Of a DNA stretch of 43,187 nucleotides, positions 14,953 through 23,827 are shown in pieces (position 1 is the first letter of the stretch; every line of letters begins with the position of its first letter). The notes below the pieces were generated by a model that was not told the DNA's origin, did no database searches, and saw only the letters and a program-made list of their open reading frames with translations. A program made the position numbers and the translations under genes. This DNA comes from UMGS1696 sp045643285 (lineage in GTDB: Bacteria; Bacillota; Clostridia; Oscillospirales; CAG-272): assembly GCA_045643285.1 (NCBI GenBank), contig JAZUKN010000066.1:1-43187 (forward strand), in the 5' to 3' direction.

Positions 14953-16961
14953 ATTTTTTCTCCTTTCAAAAGGTGATAATAGTACACCGGCAGTGCGGAC
15001 CAGCCGTGGCAGAGCGACGCGCCGTACCACATATCGTCCGGTCCTTTGAGCGTTTCCCAGAATGTCGTTGCTCCACAGTCAAGCATCATAGTGTAGTCGC
15101 GTTTTATTTCATCGAGTATGATTTGCGCGTATTTTTCACGATCTGCGGCGAGAAGTGCGTCGAATCGGAACGAATACATCGAAAGCGACGCAGGAATGAC
15201 CGTGTACGGCAAATCAGAGCTTCCGTTTGACGCAAGTATTTTCATAATATTTTCGGTGTCGTACCCGTCAGCCGCACCGCAGAGGACGCAAACCGCGTTC
15301 ACCGTAACGGAATATTCGCCGTCGTGCTTCTTTCCGTATGAGCGGAAGAGACGCGCGTCGCTGTCGTAGAATTTTTTACCTATCGCACGGCGGACTTTTT
15401 CGGCTGTTCTGTCGTATTCTGCGTGCGGTTTGCCGATATCATCACAGAGATGTGCCATGGCGTCTAGCGCGAAAACAAAGAACGCCGCGAGCGGTGCGTC
15501 GACTTCGTCGGGATCGGGTTCTTCACCGCCGGCGAGAGTGTCTTCCCATTCGTAGTAGTTCCAGCAGCCCTCAAATTCCGTGAGCAGTCCGTCCGGTGTG
15601 AGCCGTGAGGAAAAAAGATCAAGAATATCTTCGAGAAGCGGAAAAACCTCTTTTACAATTGTAGAATCTCCCGTGCAGCGAACGTATTCGTATAGTTCTA
15701 TGAAATACGCAAGCGAATAGTACGGGATCGGCGAATCTATGCTTGTCGGGAAAGTCAGCGTAAGGAGTCTGTCATCGCGTTGACCGTATGAGATCAGCTT
15801 CAGCGACGCGCGTGCGAAATCCGTGTTGCCGTCGCCGAACGCGTAGTAGCCGCATAGCATCTGATTGCGCGAGTCGAGCGTGTAAAGTGCCTGTTCACGC
15901 CACGGGCAGTCCTCGTAGTGATCGTGCATACAGCACTGAAGCGTGTACACCGACGTGTCGTAAATGCGCTTTTCCCACTCGTCAAGTCCGACGGGAGAGG
16001 AAAGAACTTCTACCGGATAATCCACGGGGCGAATGCCGATATAGTTTACTGTAATATCGCCTTTGACCGCAAAGACCTGCATATATCTGCATCCGATACG
16101 GCGGAGAGAAGCCGAAAGACGGTTGTTTCCTTTTTTCGCATGGAAAATGAAATCGTAGTTCCGTGTCGCGGTACGGCACCGTTCGTCGTCGAAATGTTCG
16201 CCCCAGCCGATCATCAGATCGACGTCTTCGTCTGCCGTGAAGTCAAATTCGGGAAAGCCGACGTATTCGCGCCCGAGGTCAAACATATAGTACCGTCCGT
16301 CGCAGGCGTCGCTGTATTCCGGCGAGAGAATCGCCCTTTGCATCAGCTCCGACGGACGCTCGTCCGCTTTTGTGTATGTGAAATATCCGTCGCCGATCTC
16401 TTCCGCTTTGATCGGCTCGCGCAGTACCGTCTTTTTTATCGGACGCACGTTCCACTCACACACAGGAGTCGGCATTACAGCGGATTTGTGCCATTCGCCT
16501 GCACCAAGGTGTGCGTCGTATGTCCAGCCGAGTCCGATCTGCGGAGTCATCTCTTTACAAAGACCGCGGACGTATCCTGCGGGAGTGCGGGAGAGCGTGT
16601 TTTCGTCCGATACCGCGATGATGTTGCCGTCGCCGTCCGTCACTTCATAGGCGAGATACGCCTCTCTTATGACGTACCCGGCAGACGGGTATCCGTAGTA
16701 CCAAACAACGACCGTTACGGTGTTTTCGCCATTTTCAAGCACGTCGCCGAGCGGCAGAATGTCGTAATATCGGTGCTCGGGATAATCGGGGTACTGACCG
16801 AAGAACGCGAGCCGACCGCCGACGAACACATTGTAGTCCGATCCTGCGGTTATCGAGAGGTTTTTCGGATGTCCGTCTCCTGTTACGGTGAACGAAAATT
16901 CGGCATAATCGTCGGGCGTGAAGTCTTTCTCGCGCCAGATGAATTTCGATTTATCAAACAT
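14949..16961 (-). CDS. GH78-like alpha-L-rhamnosidase
   Basis: 670 residues. An N-terminal jelly-roll region (about 1-140) and a concanavalin-like/beta-sandwich part (about 190-300) precede an alpha/alpha six-hairpin catalytic domain (about 315-600). The family motif DCPWREQ is near residue 350, including the likely acidic catalytic residue, and W-E-T-L-K-G-P occurs in the late hairpins. By family it removes alpha-L-rhamnose from rhamnogalacturonan or other glycans by inversion. There is no signal peptide, so it is cytoplasmic. ATG at 16961 overlaps the stop of the GH28 gene by 8 bp, with GGGAG upstream. It is the second gene of the GH28-GH78-pseudogene operon. Confidence 0.85.
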   Translation of the reverse strand: MFDKSKFIWREKDFTPDDYAEFSFTVTGDGHPKNLSITAGSDYNVFVGGRLAFFGQYPDYPEHRYYDILPLGDVLENGENTVTVVVWYYGYPSAGYVIREAYLAYEVTDGDGNIIAVSDENTLSRTPAGYVRGLCKEMTPQIGLGWTYDAHLGAGEWHKSAVMPTPVCEWNVRPIKKTVLREPIKAEEIGDGYFTYTKADERPSELMQRAILSPEYSDACDGRYYMFDLGREYVGFPEFDFTADEDVDLMIGWGEHFDDERCRTATRNYDFIFHAKKGNNRLSASLRRIGCRYMQVFAVKGDITVNYIGIRPVDYPVEVLSSPVGLDEWEKRIYDTSVYTLQCCMHDHYEDCPWREQALYTLDSRNQMLCGYYAFGDGNTDFARASLKLISYGQRDDRLLTLTFPTSIDSPIPYYSLAYFIELYEYVRCTGDSTIVKEVFPLLEDILDLFSSRLTPDGLLTEFEGCWNYYEWEDTLAGGEEPDPDEVDAPLAAFFVFALDAMAHLCDDIGKPHAEYDRTAEKVRRAIGKKFYDSDARLFRSYGKKHDGEYSVTVNAVCVLCGAADGYDTENIMKILASNGSSDLPYTVIPASLSMYSFRFDALLAADREKYAQIILDEIKRDYTMMLDCGATTFWETLKGPDDMWYGASLCHGWSALPVYYYHLLKGEKI

Positions 16962-18495
16962 TGGGTTTCACTCCCTGCATTTTGCTCTCTTCGGTGTCAA
17001 AGAAATAGTGTAAAATGTCGGTTTTGTCGTCTCTGTCGCACCTGTCGAAGCCGAACGCACCGTCGATGCTTCCGCGCAGGTCGAGATTGCAAATCTTGCA
17101 GAATCCCTCTCGCGCGTCTCCTCTCTGCAGACCGATCTGATAGTTTGCGCTTTTCGGAACGGTGAATGAGATTTTTTCTTCTGTCCAGTCGGTGTGCGAG
17201 AAGTCCTTTGTCATGATGTATTCGCCGCTGTCAGTCTCGCGCACAAAGAGGCGGCAGGAGTTCTCACCCGTCTTCACTTCGATCCGCACCGTGCAAGGTT
17301 CTCCGCATTCAAGCCATACGCCCTGGTACATTTCCGCGTCTCCTTTGTCGAGGTGTCGGATGAAACCGAACGGACGGTCTTCCTCCGTTTTGTCCCGCGA
17401 AACACCTACCGAATCGGCACATTCGTTTTTCTTCATCGTCCAGAAGCAGTGACCGTCCGCGAAGCACGGATTCATGTTCTGTCGCATCGAGTGATAGAAG
17501 TTCACGTCGTTGAAACGGATCTTGAAGAACGAATCCTCTATCGCGTCGATTTTGTTGTTATAGAAACGGACGTGAGAGATCGGCGGAATGTCGACACGCC
17601 TGTACCATACGCCCATTGTTGCGAAGTGGTTGTCGTGGATCGAGATGTCGCGCACGTCGACTTTTTCCTGATCGGGACAGCCGTAACCCCACAAAATGAA
17701 TCCGAACGCCTTGCAGCGATCCGATTCAAAATCGCAGTGGTCGATCTCGATATTATATGACGGCTCGGGATTTTCGGTAGACCACCATGTGCCGTGACCG
17801 CGGTTGTCGTTGTAGGATGAGAATATGTAGCATGAGTCGTCGCCCGTGCGGAAATTGCATCCCGTCACACGGATGTCGTGGCTGTTGCCGAGGCTCAAGC
17901 CGTCGTTGTTGTGACAACGGAAATCGCGTATTTTTACGTTTTTTACAAGCCCGTGCGCGGTGGTGAACAGCATCATTGCGTAAGAATTGTAGTCGCGTAT
18001 CGTTATATCGGAGATAACGTAGTCACTCACGCGGTAAAAACCGATCGGGCAGATGTGGACTGTGTTTCCGCAGTCGTGAGTGTCGTCCATGGAGACCGTG
18101 CCGTTTCCGGTGATCTTAACGTCGTGCGTACCGCCCGGTGCGTATATGAACGGCAGATTTTTGAGCCATGCGTGATCCCAGATAACTCCCTCATGCACGA
18201 GATTGTGACCTGTTGCAGGAGAATACGGGACGTAGCTTCCGTTCTCGTATTTTGTGTAGCCGTCGTTTGACGGAGTCTGCTTCAGAACCGCGCCGTCGCC
18301 GAAGTGAAGCTCGACGTTACTGCGGAGCATTATATTTGAGATGACGAACGTTTTTCCTGCCGTCAGAACGACAGCACCGCCGCCGTTTTCAGCCGCCGTG
18401 TCGATCGCGGACTGTATCGCGCGGGTGTCGTTTGCGATGCCGTCGCCGGACGCGGAAAAAGGCGCGTCGGTAACGTTGAATAGCTTCTGTTCCAT
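16954..18495 (-). CDS. GH28-family polygalacturonase-like glycosidase
   Basis: 513 residues from the ATG at 18495, preceded by CGGAG; an upstream ATG at 18555 overlaps the promoter. It begins with the pectate-lyase-3/GH28 head (DGIANDTRAIQSAID) and folds as a right-handed beta-helix. The GH28 catalytic blocks are present: NNDG (D198), TGDD (D219, D220) and RGHG (H234). A C-terminal sandwich-like domain of about 130 residues follows (about 385-510). There is no signal peptide, so it probably trims imported oligogalacturonides or unsaturated rhamnogalacturonan pieces together with the GH78 enzyme next door. It is the first gene of the operon. Exo/endo mode and exact substrate are inference. Confidence 0.87.
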   Translation of the reverse strand: MEQKLFNVTDAPFSASGDGIANDTRAIQSAIDTAAENGGGAVVLTAGKTFVISNIMLRSNVELHFGDGAVLKQTPSNDGYTKYENGSYVPYSPATGHNLVHEGVIWDHAWLKNLPFIYAPGGTHDVKITGNGTVSMDDTHDCGNTVHICPIGFYRVSDYVISDITIRDYNSYAMMLFTTAHGLVKNVKIRDFRCHNNDGLSLGNSHDIRVTGCNFRTGDDSCYIFSSYNDNRGHGTWWSTENPEPSYNIEIDHCDFESDRCKAFGFILWGYGCPDQEKVDVRDISIHDNHFATMGVWYRRVDIPPISHVRFYNNKIDAIEDSFFKIRFNDVNFYHSMRQNMNPCFADGHCFWTMKKNECADSVGVSRDKTEEDRPFGFIRHLDKGDAEMYQGVWLECGEPCTVRIEVKTGENSCRLFVRETDSGEYIMTKDFSHTDWTEEKISFTVPKSANYQIGLQRGDAREGFCKICNLDLRGSIDGAFGFDRCDRDDKTDILHYFFDTEESKMQGVKPNV

Positions 18496-18526
18496 GTTTA
18501 TCTCCGAGGTTGAAATTTGTTGCTTT

Positions 18527-18555
18527 ATTATACCACAACGGAACGGATTATGCAA
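18527..18555 (-). promoter_or_regulatory. Sigma-A promoter of the GH28-GH78 operon
   Basis: On the minus strand TTGCAT (18550-18555), 17 bp, TATAAT (18527-18532), about 30 bp before the ATG. The -35 lies next to the terminator of the upstream oxidoreductase gene. Confidence 0.75.
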
Positions 18556-18563
18556 GAAAAAGC

Positions 18564-18592
18564 AAAGGTGCGATCATATAAACCGCACCTTT
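18564..18592 (-). terminator. Terminator of the SagB-like oxidoreductase gene
   Basis: Nine-bp stem AAAGGTGCG/CGCACCTTT with an 11-nt loop, then GCTTTTTC on the minus strand, starting 3 bp past the stop codon at 18595. Confidence 0.75.
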
Positions 18593-18594
18593 TT

Positions 18595-19428
18595 TTATTC
18601 CTCATCGAGGAAGCTGTAGAACGCCGCCTCAGCCGCACGGTCACTGTCTCTGACCGTTCCGACTGGCGCGGCATATACAGTAAACTCTTCCTCTCCGTCA
18701 AGCCCGAACAGAGCAGAGCATTCCTTGTCAAAAAACGCACCGACGCCGCAGGTACCGAGTCCGAGCGCAGTCGCCGCAAGGTACAGATTCTGTCCGATAT
18801 GGCCGCAGTCGATCAGCGCGACTCTGTGAGCGGAGATACCGTAACGCCACTCCGCGCGGTAAGCGTTCATCGCCCAGAAGAATATCACGTTCGCCTTTGC
18901 CGCCCACTTCTGTCCGCACATCGCTTTGTCGACCGTTTCGGTGATGTCATCTATCGGATGAAGAAATTCGAGCGAATGTTCCATCGGCAGATAGTGATAA
19001 GCTCCCGTCTCAAATCCGTCGATGTTTATAATGAGCAGATACGTTTCGTATTCGTGTCTCGCGCCGCCGCACGGTACTGTTCTCAGCGTCGCATAGTTCT
19101 TGCCGCGGATGTCCTTTACGCCCTGCGTTGCCCAAAGCAAGAACGACAGCTCGTCTGCCGTCATTTTTTCGCCTGTGTATACTCGTGCGCTTCGTCTGTC
19201 ACGGAATAGAGAAATGATGTCGTTATTCAGGGCAAGCGAGGAAAAATCACGCGACAGACGGATGTATTCTCCGTCTGTCATCGGTGCTTTCACGAGCGGC
19301 GGCTGAGGCTTCTTTAAGTCCTGATCCGACTCAAAATCAATATAAGGGTCTTCGTCCTCCGGCGGAAAACCTTTCATGAAATTCCGTCCGGCTGTGATCA
19401 GCTCGCGTTGGATCTTTTCGTCAAGCAT
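18595..19428 (-). CDS. SagB-type nitroreductase-fold oxidoreductase
   Basis: 277 residues. The FMN-binding nitroreductase core (about 75-275) carries RRSARVYTGE, the LSFLLWATQG helix, VPCGGARHEYETYL, GAYHYLP and GQNLYLAATALGLGTCGVGAF. These are typical of SagB/ThcOx-like dehydrogenases. Some relatives oxidise azolines in RiPP biosynthesis. No cyclodehydratase or precursor peptide is nearby, so a stand-alone FMN-dependent redox enzyme is more likely. GAGG lies ahead of the ATG. The winged-helix gene ends 38 bp upstream, so the two are probably one operon. It is cytoplasmic. Its substrate is unknown. Confidence 0.85.
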   Translation of the reverse strand: MLDEKIQRELITAGRNFMKGFPPEDEDPYIDFESDQDLKKPQPPLVKAPMTDGEYIRLSRDFSSLALNNDIISLFRDRRSARVYTGEKMTADELSFLLWATQGVKDIRGKNYATLRTVPCGGARHEYETYLLIINIDGFETGAYHYLPMEHSLEFLHPIDDITETVDKAMCGQKWAAKANVIFFWAMNAYRAEWRYGISAHRVALIDCGHIGQNLYLAATALGLGTCGVGAFFDKECSALFGLDGEEEFTVYAAPVGTVRDSDRAAEAAFYSFLDEE

Positions 19429-19466
19429 GGCGTGTCCTCTTTCTTTTGTTTAATTCTTTGCCGAAT

Positions 19467-20114
19467 TTACGTTTTGTTTTGAAATTGTCTGGTGTTTCGC
19501 GCGTTTACGGTTATGTAGTAGCCTTTTCTTGTGCCTCGGATGAGCTTTGCGCGGAAATATCGCTCGCATTTCGCGTTGATATGCGAAATATGCACCTTCA
19601 CGCTCGTTGAATCCGCGTTTCCGTCGCGCGTGCAGAACCGTGCAAGGATCTCCGGAGCGATCTGCCGCTTTTCGTCCGACGTACCGACAAGCTCCTTCAC
19701 GATCATACTTTCGGTCTCCGTGAGTATGATCTGATTGCCGTAGATCTCGACGAATCTGTCGGAAACGAACAGCGAAGGCGACAGCATAATGCCGAACGGG
19801 TACATTCTGTCTTCTCCTATGCCGAGCCTCGCCATGAGATAACTGTGCGCTTCTGTTATCGCGTCGTCTGCGGTGTCGGCTCTTGTGGCATCGAGCGCGG
19901 AATTGACGAATCCTTTTCCGATGAACACCGTGTGGCAGTCCGCGCATCCTCCGATGGAATCGAAATTGTCCGTGAACGTCATAACAAGCTCAGCCGTCGG
20001 GAAACGACGTATATCTTTGATTACGCAAACCGCGCAGGGACACCCGAGAGAAAAGAGCTTCTCCCTGAGTGCTTCTGCGCGGAGCGAGATCGTTTTGTCA
20101 ACGATTAGTATCAT
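19467..20114 (-). CDS. Winged-helix regulator with degenerate receiver-like N-terminus
   Basis: 215 residues. The C-terminal 90 residues (about 120-205) form an OmpR/PhoB-type winged helix (LTETESMIVKELV, then SVKVHISHINAKC and IRGTRKGYYI, the recognition helix and wing). The N-terminus starts like a response regulator (MILIVDKT, then an amphipathic helix). It lacks the usual pair of acidic residues, and a phosphoacceptor Asp is not clear, so phosphorylation is doubtful. It has five cysteines in the first 60 residues (two of them as CPCAVC and CADC), which could sense redox or metal. No sensor kinase is adjacent. It precedes the SagB-like gene and may control it. No promoter is evident; read-through from the oad operon is possible. 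Confidence 0.75.
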   Translation of the reverse strand: MILIVDKTISLRAEALREKLFSLGCPCAVCVIKDIRRFPTAELVMTFTDNFDSIGGCADCHTVFIGKGFVNSALDATRADTADDAITEAHSYLMARLGIGEDRMYPFGIMLSPSLFVSDRFVEIYGNQIILTETESMIVKELVGTSDEKRQIAPEILARFCTRDGNADSTSVKVHISHINAKCERYFRAKLIRGTRKGYYITVNARNTRQFQNKT

Positions 20115-20139
20115 TTTTTTATCCTTTTGGCGGTTTTTT

Positions 20140-20290
20140 GTTGAGGCTCTGCCTCAAACTCCGCTTAAGAAACTTTTTTGGAAAAAAGTTTCTTAAGAAT
20201 TTTCAAAAAACTATAGAAAGTTTTTGGGGATCGTTAAGGACCTTTTTCCAAAAAGGTCCTTAACTCAGGGTTTGGGGTGAAACCCCAACA
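20140..20290. repeat. Intergenic hairpin cluster after the decarboxylase operon
   Basis: Perfect hairpins lie at 20164-20197 (16-bp stem, GG centre) and 20233-20264 (15-bp stem, CC centre). Smaller ones are at about 20142-20154 (GAGGC/GCCTC) and 20268-20285 (GGGTTT/AAACCC). Both long palindromes read into T runs on either strand and probably terminate the operon ending at 20296. The style matches 7075-7210. Confidence 0.8.
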
Positions 20291-20295
20291 TCTCT

Positions 20296-21693
20296 TTACA
20301 CCGAGTGAACGCCTTCGGAAGCGTCTGCGTTTTCAGCGTCGAGCGAATACTTTTTTGCTTTGCGGTACTCGAAGAACTTTTCTGCTACCTGCTCGAAGAG
20401 TGCGTAGGAGAGAACGTCTTCTTCCTGTTCAGCGTACGGCGCGACCTTTTCGCGGAGCGTTTTCAGCTCAGGCTTGAGGTTGTCAGCCGGACGGCAGGTG
20501 ATCGGCTTTTCGTCGCCGATGATCTTCTTGCGGAATTCGGCAGTGATCGGAACGGGAGTTTTGCCGTATTCGCCGCGGACGAGTCCTTTGAACTCCTTTG
20601 AAACCATTTTGTATCTCTCGCCGGATATGACATTCAGCACTGCCTGTGTGCCGACGATCTGAGATGTCGGAGTTACGAGCGGCGGATAGCCTGCGTCTTC
20701 GCGTACTCTCGGTACTTCTTCGAGGACTTCGGCGAGCTTTTCGCTCTTGCCCTGCTGCTTAAGCTGGGAAACGAGGTTCGAGAGCATTCCGCCCGGCACT
20801 TGGTAGAGCAGGCAGTTTACGTCGACCTTGAGCACCTTCGGGTCAAGCTGACCGGAGGCGAGATACTTTTCTCTGAGCGGCTGGAAATACTTTGAGACCT
20901 TGTCGAGCTGTCTGAGATCAAGTCCTGTGTCGTATTCCGTGCCTGCGAGCGTTGCGACTATCGACTCAGTCGGTGCCTGGGACGTACCCATAGCCATAGG
21001 AGAGATAGCAGTGTCAACAATATCGACTCCTGCTTCGACTGCTTTGAGGATCGTCATTGACGCAAGACCTGTCGTGTAGTGCGTGTGGAGCTGGATCGGA
21101 ATTTTTACGCTCTTTTTCAGCTCTGTGATGAGATCATACGCCGTGTAAGGTGTGAGAAGCCCCGACATATCCTTGATGCAGATAGAGTCCGCGCCCATTT
21201 CTTCAAGCTCTTTCGCGTACTTTGCGAAATACTCGTTGTTGTGGACGGGGGAGATCGTGTAGCTCATGGCAGCCTGGACGTGACCGCCCTCTTTTTTCGT
21301 CGCGTTTATCGCGGTTCTCAGATTGCGTGCGTCGTTGAGCGCGTCGAAGATACGGATGATGTCAACACCGTTCGCTATAGACTTCTGAACGAAATATTCG
21401 ACAACGTCGTCGGCGTAGTGGCGGTAGCCGAGGATGTTCTGACCGCGGAAGAGCATCTGTATTTTTGTGTTCTTCATCTCCGCTTTTATCTTGCGGAGGC
21501 GTTCCCACGGGTCTTCGTTTAAGAAACGCATACAAGCGTCAAATGTCGCGCCGCCCCATGCTTCAACGGAGTGATAACCGACTTTGTCCATTTCCGCGAG
21601 GATAGGGAGCATTTCGTCCGTCGTCATTCTTGTGGCGATAAGGGACTGGTGCGAGTCGCGGAGGACTGTTTCTGTAATTTTAACTTTAGCCAT
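20296..21693 (-). CDS. oadA: OadA-like carboxyltransferase (oxaloacetate decarboxylase alpha / pyruvate carboxylase B type)
   Basis: 465 residues: a TIM barrel plus the conserved helical domain, with no biotinyl domain. It starts with the family signature LRDSHQSL (metal ligand D13). It has FLNEDPWERL, RGQNILGY, the likely carboxylated lysine K174 in CIKDMSG, and metal ligands H203/H205 in LHTHYTTGLA. By family it transfers CO2 between oxaloacetate (or pyruvate) and biotin. It is the last gene of a five-gene operon that supplies the biotin carrier separately. The protein is cytoplasmic and docks on the membrane beta subunit through the gamma subunit. AAAGGA lies 13 nt before the ATG, slightly far. 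Confidence 0.9.
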   Translation of the reverse strand: MAKVKITETVLRDSHQSLIATRMTTDEMLPILAEMDKVGYHSVEAWGGATFDACMRFLNEDPWERLRKIKAEMKNTKIQMLFRGQNILGYRHYADDVVEYFVQKSIANGVDIIRIFDALNDARNLRTAINATKKEGGHVQAAMSYTISPVHNNEYFAKYAKELEEMGADSICIKDMSGLLTPYTAYDLITELKKSVKIPIQLHTHYTTGLASMTILKAVEAGVDIVDTAISPMAMGTSQAPTESIVATLAGTEYDTGLDLRQLDKVSKYFQPLREKYLASGQLDPKVLKVDVNCLLYQVPGGMLSNLVSQLKQQGKSEKLAEVLEEVPRVREDAGYPPLVTPTSQIVGTQAVLNVISGERYKMVSKEFKGLVRGEYGKTPVPITAEFRKKIIGDEKPITCRPADNLKPELKTLREKVAPYAEQEEDVLSYALFEQVAEKFFEYRKAKKYSLDAENADASEGVHSV

Positions 21694-21741
21694 ATTATAT
21701 ATTGAATCCTTTCTGAAACGTTGTATCTCTCTTGTCCGCGA

Positions 21742-22947
21742 TCACGCGAAGTAGGAGAGGAACACACCTGCGGCGACTGCCGAGCCGATAACGCCTGCGA
21801 CGTTCGGACCCATGGCGTGCATGAGGAGGAAGTTCGAGGGATTTTCTTTCTGACCGACGACCTGGGAAACGCGCGCCGCCATCGGAACAGCGGAAACGCC
21901 TGCCGAGCCGATCAGCGGATTGATCTTGCCCTTTGTAACGGCGCACATGATCTTACCCGTGAGAAGTCCGCCTATTGTGGATACGCAGAACGCGCACAGA
22001 CCGAGCAGGACGATGAAGATAGTCGAGAGAGAGAGGAAGTTTTCCGCGTTTGCTGTTGCGCCGACGCAGACACCGAGGAAGATCGTTACGATGTTCATAA
22101 GCTCGTTCTGCGCAGTCTTCGAGAGACGGTCGGTAACACCGCAGACGTTTAAGAGGTTGCCGAACATCAAAAATCCGACAAGCGGAGCAGCGTCCGGAAC
22201 GATGAGACATACAACGAGCGTTACGATGATCGGGAAGAGGACCTTTTCGGTCTTCGATACCGGACGGAGCGTCGTCATTACGATAGAACGCTCTTTCTTC
22301 GTCGTGAGCAGCTTCATGAACGGCGGCTGTATGATCGGGATAAGCGCCATATAGCTGTACGCCGCTATTGCTATCGCACCGAGAAGCTCAGGCGCGAGAG
22401 TTTTCGTGACAAGAATAGCGGTAGGACCGTCGGCACCGCCTATGATACCGATAGCGCCTGCCTGTTCGGGAGAAAATCCGAGGAAGAGAGCGCCCGCAAA
22501 CGCGACGAATACGCCGAGCTGTGCGCCTGCGCCCATGAGAAGCGATTTCGGGTTGGCGATAAGCGGAGAAAAGTCCGTCATCGCGCCTACTCCGAGGAAG
22601 ATAAGCGACGGATATATGCCGAGCTTTACGCCGAGGTAGAGGAAGTCGAGCAGGTTGCCCTGTTCCGCTATCTGCTGCATATTTATCGGCGAGCCGTCTT
22701 CGTGGATGAAGAAATCCATGTGGTAGAGCATCTGCTCTTCAAGAGCCGGCAGGTTTGCGAGAAGCATACCGAACGCTATCGGCAGAAGAAGCAGTGGTTC
22801 AAAGCCGCGCACTATTGCAAGGTAGAACAGTGTGCCGACTATTACATACATTACGAGGGTTTTGATCAGATGAACGGGATCGGAGAAAAGCACCGGCAAG
22901 CCCGTCGTCGAGTAAATCCCCGAGAAAAAATCAGCAATTATACTCAA
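21742..22947 (-). CDS. oadB: Sodium-ion-translocating decarboxylase beta subunit
   Basis: 401 residues, very hydrophobic with about nine to eleven membrane segments. Hallmarks are GIIGGADGPTAI (the Asp of this block is required for Na+ transport in Klebsiella OadB) and SAGVSAVPMAARV-x-Q-x-x-G-Q-K with GPNVAG near the C-terminus. It decarboxylates carboxybiotin and pumps Na+ outward. The start codon is TTG (22945-22947) with AGGAG nine bases upstream; no ATG fits. Family names oadB, gcdB and mmdB apply equally. It lies 35 bp after the biotin-carrier gene and 48 bp before the OadA-like gene. Confidence 0.93.
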   Translation of the reverse strand: MSIIADFFSGIYSTTGLPVLFSDPVHLIKTLVMYVIVGTLFYLAIVRGFEPLLLLPIAFGMLLANLPALEEQMLYHMDFFIHEDGSPINMQQIAEQGNLLDFLYLGVKLGIYPSLIFLGVGAMTDFSPLIANPKSLLMGAGAQLGVFVAFAGALFLGFSPEQAGAIGIIGGADGPTAILVTKTLAPELLGAIAIAAYSYMALIPIIQPPFMKLLTTKKERSIVMTTLRPVSKTEKVLFPIIVTLVVCLIVPDAAPLVGFLMFGNLLNVCGVTDRLSKTAQNELMNIVTIFLGVCVGATANAENFLSLSTIFIVLLGLCAFCVSTIGGLLTGKIMCAVTKGKINPLIGSAGVSAVPMAARVSQVVGQKENPSNFLLMHAMGPNVAGVIGSAVAAGVFLSYFA

Positions 22948-22982
22948 TTTAGTTCACTCCTGTACAGTTATTGTGCCGTAGA

Positions 22983-23351
22983 TCAGCCGAGTGTAACTAT
23001 AGCGTCGCCTGTGTTTACGGAAGAGCCTTGCGGTGCGTTGATCGCCTTGACTACGCCGTCATTCCCTGCGAAGATCTCGTTTTCCATTTTCATGGCTTCG
23101 AGGATGCAGACGAGGTCGCCGTTCTTTACGGTGTCGCCGACTTTTACGTTCATCTTAAGGATGTTGCCGGGCATCGGTGCGTTTACTGTCTTGCCGCCTG
23201 CCGGAGCTGTTGCCTTGGGAGCTGCCGGAACCGCTTTGGGTGCTGCGGGTGCCGCAGGAGATGCGACGGGTGCCTGTGCGACTGCGCCGTCTGCCTCTTC
23301 TACCGTTACTTCGTATACTGTACCGTTTACTGTTACATTATATTTTTTCAT
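22983..23351 (-). CDS. Biotin carboxyl carrier protein of the decarboxylase complex
   Basis: 122 residues. A short N-terminal beta segment (1-22) is followed by an Ala/Pro/Lys linker (24-52) and a biotinyl domain (55-122). The biotinylation motif EAMKMEN places biotin on K88. The length and linker match MmdC/GcdC-type and transcarboxylase 1.3S carriers. It shuttles carboxybiotin from the carboxyltransferases to the membrane beta subunit. GGAGG lies ahead of the ATG. It is flanked by the gamma and beta subunit genes. Confidence 0.93.
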   Translation of the reverse strand: MKKYNVTVNGTVYEVTVEEADGAVAQAPVASPAAPAAPKAVPAAPKATAPAGGKTVNAPMPGNILKMNVKVGDTVKNGDLVCILEAMKMENEIFAGNDGVVKAINAPQGSSVNTGDAIVTLG

Positions 23352-23384
23352 TTTTGTTTCCCTCCGTTAAATAGTGTTTGATTT

Positions 23385-23810
23385 TCAGTCGTCAGAGCCG
23401 ATGCGGTTCTTCACACTGCGTTTTTTGAATGATACTACTCTGTAGCCGTGCCCTGCGAGTCTTTCGCTTGCGCGGTAAGCCTCAATAGCTGCCGTGATAG
23501 CGGCTATTATTTCGCCGTCGTCTGCCTGTTCTGCTGTGGATTCGGCAGGTGCGGGAACGGGTGCGGCGGTCTTTTCATTTTTGCCGAGCGATTTTGACAC
23601 CGCGCCGAATATTGCGATGATAGCCCAGAGAAGCGCAAGCACGATGAATACCGTCGCCATACCGCGAAGAATCATTTCACCGGCGAGCGAGAGTTTTTCG
23701 CTCATTGAGAGCGGCTCTCCTGCCGACGGGATCTGCGAATTCACGAATGCGACTATTTCATCCCACTTTGACGCGCCGCCGGCTTCAAGAAATACGGGAT
23801 ATAAGTTCAT
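23385..23810 (-). CDS. OadG-type decarboxylase gamma subunit
   Basis: 141 residues from the ATG at 23810 (GGGAGG eight bases upstream). A longer frame from 23990 runs into the mmdA-like gene and is rejected. A short extracytoplasmic N-terminus (1-45) leads to one membrane helix (about 50-72, TVFIVLALLWAIIAIFG). A charged Ala/Pro linker and a C-terminal helical tail follow (GEIIAAITAAIEAYR, ending with basic residues). This matches the OadG_N fold that anchors the carboxyltransferase and carrier to the beta subunit. The gene lies 17 bp after the mmdA-like gene. Confidence 0.85.
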   Translation of the reverse strand: MNLYPVFLEAGGASKWDEIVAFVNSQIPSAGEPLSMSEKLSLAGEMILRGMATVFIVLALLWAIIAIFGAVSKSLGKNEKTAAPVPAPAESTAEQADDGEIIAAITAAIEAYRASERLAGHGYRVVSFKKRSVKNRIGSDD

Positions 23811-23827
23811 TTCAAGCCCTCCCACGA

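Noticed and set aside
15918..17165. 415-codon plus-strand open frame across the GH78 gene
   Set aside because: Composition is that of an antisense shadow (Cys/Val/Arg rich), with no ribosome site; the GH78 frame has clear family motifs.
18595..20114. RiPP (azoline) biosynthesis cluster around the SagB-like gene
   Set aside because: No cyclodehydratase, precursor peptide, leader peptidase or transporter is next to it; the SagB fold alone is not enough.
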